From positions 1 through 15,158 of the forward strand of contig JAZLIS010000080.1 in NCBI GenBank assembly GCA_045617505.1: 15,158 nt of DNA. The letters are read 5' to 3'. Under the pieces are notes generated by a model. The model did not search any database and was not told the origin of the DNA. It saw nothing but the letters and a program-made list of their open reading frames with translations. Of the stretch, positions 12,866 through 15,158 are shown piece by piece. Position 1 is the stretch's first letter. The number at the start of each line of letters is the position of its first letter. This DNA comes from Cacconaster sp045617505 (GTDB lineage Bacteria; Bacteroidota; Bacteroidia; Bacteroidales; UBA932). Both the position numbers and the translations under genes were made by a program.

Positions 12866-15109
12866 ATGCATAAGAATACTCAATCAAGCGCAGCAAAAGA
12901 GTTTGCTGCACGCTGGCAAGGCAAAGGATACGAAAAAGGAGAAAGCCAGTTGTTCTGGATAGAACTCCTTCAGGACGTATTCGGGGTTGGTACGCCCGGT
13001 AATATCATCTCCTTCGAGAATCAGGTCAAACTCTCCAGCACCAGTTTCATCGATGCCTACATTGAGCCTACCCACGTTCTGATTGAGCAGAAATCCATCG
13101 ACAAGGATCTTCGCAAAGCGATTCCCCAGAGCGACGGCACTCTCCTGACTCCCTTCCAGCAGGCAAAACGCTATGCTGCTGAACTGCCGTATTCAAAGCG
13201 GCCACGTTGGATGGTCATTTGCAATTTCCGAGAATTCCACGTCTATGATATGGAGAACCCTCAGGGCGAGCCGGAGGTTATTCTGCTGGAAAATCTTGAG
13301 AAAGAATACTACCGCCTCCAGTTCCTTGTGGAGCAGGGCAACGAGCACCTCAAGAAAGAGATGGAGGTCTCCCTGCAGGCCGGCGAAATCATCGGCGAGA
13401 TCTACGATGAGTTCCTGAAGCAGTACATCAATCCCGACGATCCTCACACCCTTAAGAGTCTCAATATCCTCTGCGTACGCCTCGTGTTCTGTCTGTACGC
13501 AGAAGATGCCGGGCTGTTCGGAGAGAAGCGCTGTATGTTCCACGACTATCTGGCACAGTTCAAGCCGGGTAAGGGTGAAATGCGCAAGGGCCTTATCGAG
13601 TTATTCGATGTTCTGAATACTCCTGTTGAAGAACGTGATCCATATCTGGATGACAGTCTCAAAGCCTTCCCGTTCTGCAATGGAGGTCTGTTCGCAGAGA
13701 AGAACATAGAGATACCCCGTTTCAATGATAAGCTTGCCGAGTTGGTGCTCAAGCACGCCAGTGACGACTTCGACTGGAGCCAGATAAGCCCTACCATATT
13801 CGGGGCCGTGTTCGAAAGCACTCTGAACCCGGAAACCCGCCGCAGTGGCGGAATGCACTATACGAGCATCGAGAACATCCACAAGGTAATTGACCCTCTG
13901 TTCCTCGATGACCTGAAAGCGGAACTCGCATCGATAATTGACGAACCGATAGAGAAGAAGCGCATTCAGAAGGCCAGTGAGTATCAGGACAAACTCGCCT
14001 CGCTCAAATTTCTCGATCCCGCCTGCGGAAGCGGCAACTTCCTCACGGAGACTTACCTCTCGTTGAGGCGTCTGGAGAATGAGGTTATGCCGATAATTGG
14101 AGACCTGTTCAACCCCATCAAAGTCGATATCCACCAATTCTACGGCATTGAGATAAACGACTTCGCCGTAGCCACCGCCACAACTGCCCTGTGGATTGCC
14201 GAGGCGCAGATGATGGCAGAGACGGAAAGGCTGATGAAGATAGACCTGGATTTCCTGCCACTAAAGAGTTTTCACAACATCATTGAGGGGAACGCCCTGC
14301 GGATGGATTGGAAACGCCTCTCCTTCAAGGAGGAAACCACTACGATTGTTGTGGACAAGACGCATCTTTATCCCGGCATTGAAGACTTCGGGAACGGCCT
14401 GCTCAATGATCCTGTCGTAAAATACGGAGAAATAAACTTGTATACGAAAGAGATGGACTTCACTCCGCGGACAACGGAGGAGAAAAAAATAGATTTCGAT
14501 TACATAATTGGCAATCCACCGTTTGTGGGGGCAAGATTGATGTCCGAAGAGCAGAAGGAAGACGTGCTTGAGGTGTTCGGTAAGGAATGGAAAAACGTCG
14601 GGAATCTTGATTACGTCTGCTGTTGGTATAAAAAGGCGGCGGATTACATAAAAGGTACCGGCACCCGTTGCGCCCTGGTATCTACAAATTCGGTTACGCA
14701 AGGCGAACAGGTTGCAAATCTGTGGAAACCATTGATGGAGGATTGCGGTGTTCACATCGATTTCGCCTGGCGGACATTCCGTTGGGACAGCGAAGCTAGC
14801 ATCAAGGCTCACGTGCATTGCGTGATAATAGGGTTCAGCGTAAAGGAGAATGATTCCCCTCGTTATATCTTCAGGGCTGACGGACATCAGATAAAGGCAA
14901 AGGTCAACGTTAATCCTTATTTGATAGATGCGGACAATGTCTTTATTGAAAGCCGGAATAAGCCGATTTGTGAAGTTCCGCTGATAGGAATAGGAAACAA
15001 GCCGATTGACGGTGGCAACTTCTATATAACATTTTTTAACACATTGCAGCAGAAAGCCTTGCATTCAGCTTATCAAGAGCCCTCTGTGTGCGTTCAATCT
15101 TTTTCCTGA
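12866..15109 (+). CDS. MmeI-like (Type IIL) fused restriction-methyltransferase, truncated before the target-recognition domain
   Basis: The frame gives 747 residues. Domain order fits MmeI-type enzymes. An N-terminal PD-(D/E)xK nuclease comes first, with D63 in SFIDAYIEP and E74-Q75-K76 in VLIEQKS. A helical spacer (about 160-350) includes LCVRLVFCLYAEDAGLF. A gamma-type N6-adenine methyltransferase has motif I LDPACGSGNF (383-392), YGIEINDFAV and motif IV NPPF (550-553). The conserved lead-in to the target-recognition domain, GIGNKPIDGGNFYIT, ends at residue 722; then similarity stops and only 25 unrelated residues follow to the TGA at 15107-15109. Full enzymes run to about 900-1000 residues, so the recognition and C-terminal domains are absent. 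Both catalytic centres are intact, but without recognition the protein is probably inactive. It has its own promoter. A convergent partial gene occupies the space beyond. Confidence 0.85.
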   Translation: MHKNTQSSAAKEFAARWQGKGYEKGESQLFWIELLQDVFGVGTPGNIISFENQVKLSSTSFIDAYIEPTHVLIEQKSIDKDLRKAIPQSDGTLLTPFQQAKRYAAELPYSKRPRWMVICNFREFHVYDMENPQGEPEVILLENLEKEYYRLQFLVEQGNEHLKKEMEVSLQAGEIIGEIYDEFLKQYINPDDPHTLKSLNILCVRLVFCLYAEDAGLFGEKRCMFHDYLAQFKPGKGEMRKGLIELFDVLNTPVEERDPYLDDSLKAFPFCNGGLFAEKNIEIPRFNDKLAELVLKHASDDFDWSQISPTIFGAVFESTLNPETRRSGGMHYTSIENIHKVIDPLFLDDLKAELASIIDEPIEKKRIQKASEYQDKLASLKFLDPACGSGNFLTETYLSLRRLENEVMPIIGDLFNPIKVDIHQFYGIEINDFAVATATTALWIAEAQMMAETERLMKIDLDFLPLKSFHNIIEGNALRMDWKRLSFKEETTTIVVDKTHLYPGIEDFGNGLLNDPVVKYGEINLYTKEMDFTPRTTEEKKIDFDYIIGNPPFVGARLMSEEQKEDVLEVFGKEWKNVGNLDYVCCWYKKAADYIKGTGTRCALVSTNSVTQGEQVANLWKPLMEDCGVHIDFAWRTFRWDSEASIKAHVHCVIIGFSVKENDSPRYIFRADGHQIKAKVNVNPYLIDADNVFIESRNKPICEVPLIGIGNKPIDGGNFYITFFNTLQQKALHSAYQEPSVCVQSFS

Positions 15110-15158
15110 GCAGTTCCTGCTCGTCAAGTCCGACTTTCGTCTCATCGTAGGTACACTT
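15036..15158 (-). CDS. C-terminal end of an unrecognised gene entering from the right edge
   Basis: On the minus strand an open frame enters at 15158 and ends at the TAA at 15036-15038. Its 40 visible residues include YDETKVGLDEQELLRKKIER and then a charged amphipathic helix, ending LSAAMC. The composition and helix pattern look like a genuine protein C-terminus. It overlaps the odd 25-residue tail of the restriction gene, which is better explained as the shadow of this gene. It could be the end of a transposase, recombinase or other inserted gene, or a rearranged specificity gene; too little is visible to choose. Confidence 0.5.
   Translation of the reverse strand, partial: KCTYDETKVGLDEQELLRKKIERTQRALDKLNARLSAAMC

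Noticed and set aside
14261..15064. 267-residue minus-strand open frame opposite the methyltransferase
   Set aside because: It covers conserved methyltransferase motifs on the plus strand and shows no motif of its own. It is also in a different frame from the convergent partial gene at 15036-15158.
1..15158. CRISPR arrays, tRNA or rRNA genes
   Set aside because: I saw no regularly spaced repeats, no cloverleaf-like sequences and no rRNA-like segments; the short tandem repeat at 696-717 has only two units.

Overview
The window looks like a chromosomal segment of a gut-type Bacteroidota (Bacteroidales). The evidence is a GSCFA-family protein, a lipoprotein with DUF4493-like and OB-like regions, a remnant of a BT4734/VirE-type primase-like protein, several TAnnTTTG -7 promoter boxes with very short leaders, and a general lack of Shine-Dalgarno (SD) sequences. 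The genus cannot be fixed from the sequence alone.

Layout. (1) 2-448: 3' end of an unrecognised gene with a Gly-rich tail, then a hairpin terminator. (2) 449-761: non-coding leader region with a -7 box, an AT-rich hairpin and an 11-bp tandem duplication. (3) 762-2704: obgE and a lipoate-protein ligase gene, coupled by a TAATG overlap. (4) 2695-3904, minus strand: xerC-type recombinase followed by the ribosome hibernation factor hpf, whose start codon and strong SD lie inside the end of xerC. (5) 3967-7942, plus strand: rpsU (strong SD), a MATE exporter, a cytidylate-kinase-like protein and an EttA-type ABC-F ATPase, tightly packed after rpsU. (6) 7943-8992, minus: DUF4493-type lipoprotein, also with a strong SD. 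(7) 9123-11410, minus: ackA then a phosphate acyltransferase gene (ptb/pta family), separated by a 130-bp highly structured palindromic element and closed by a strong terminator. (8) 11476-12345, plus: GSCFA protein, apparently clipped at its C-terminus. (9) 12315-12748: frameshifted remnant of a BT4734/VirE-type protein. (10) 12866-15109: MmeI-like (Type IIL) fused restriction-modification enzyme that loses homology just where its target-recognition domain should begin. A convergent partial gene enters from the right edge there.

Themes. Four genes act on ribosome state: obgE (50S assembly GTPase), hpf (hibernation), rpsU (bS21) and ettA (energy-sensing translation gate). Only three genes carry a near-complete SD: rpsU, hpf and the lipoprotein. 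In Bacteroidota the anti-SD is normally sequestered with help from bS21, so these SDs may be regulatory rather than routine. The ackA-ptb pair makes acyl-CoA to acyl-phosphate to carboxylate plus ATP. The right-hand end (after about 12.3 kb) is an accessory region with a decayed mobile-type gene and a broken or rearranged restriction-modification gene; it is the least ordinary part of the window.
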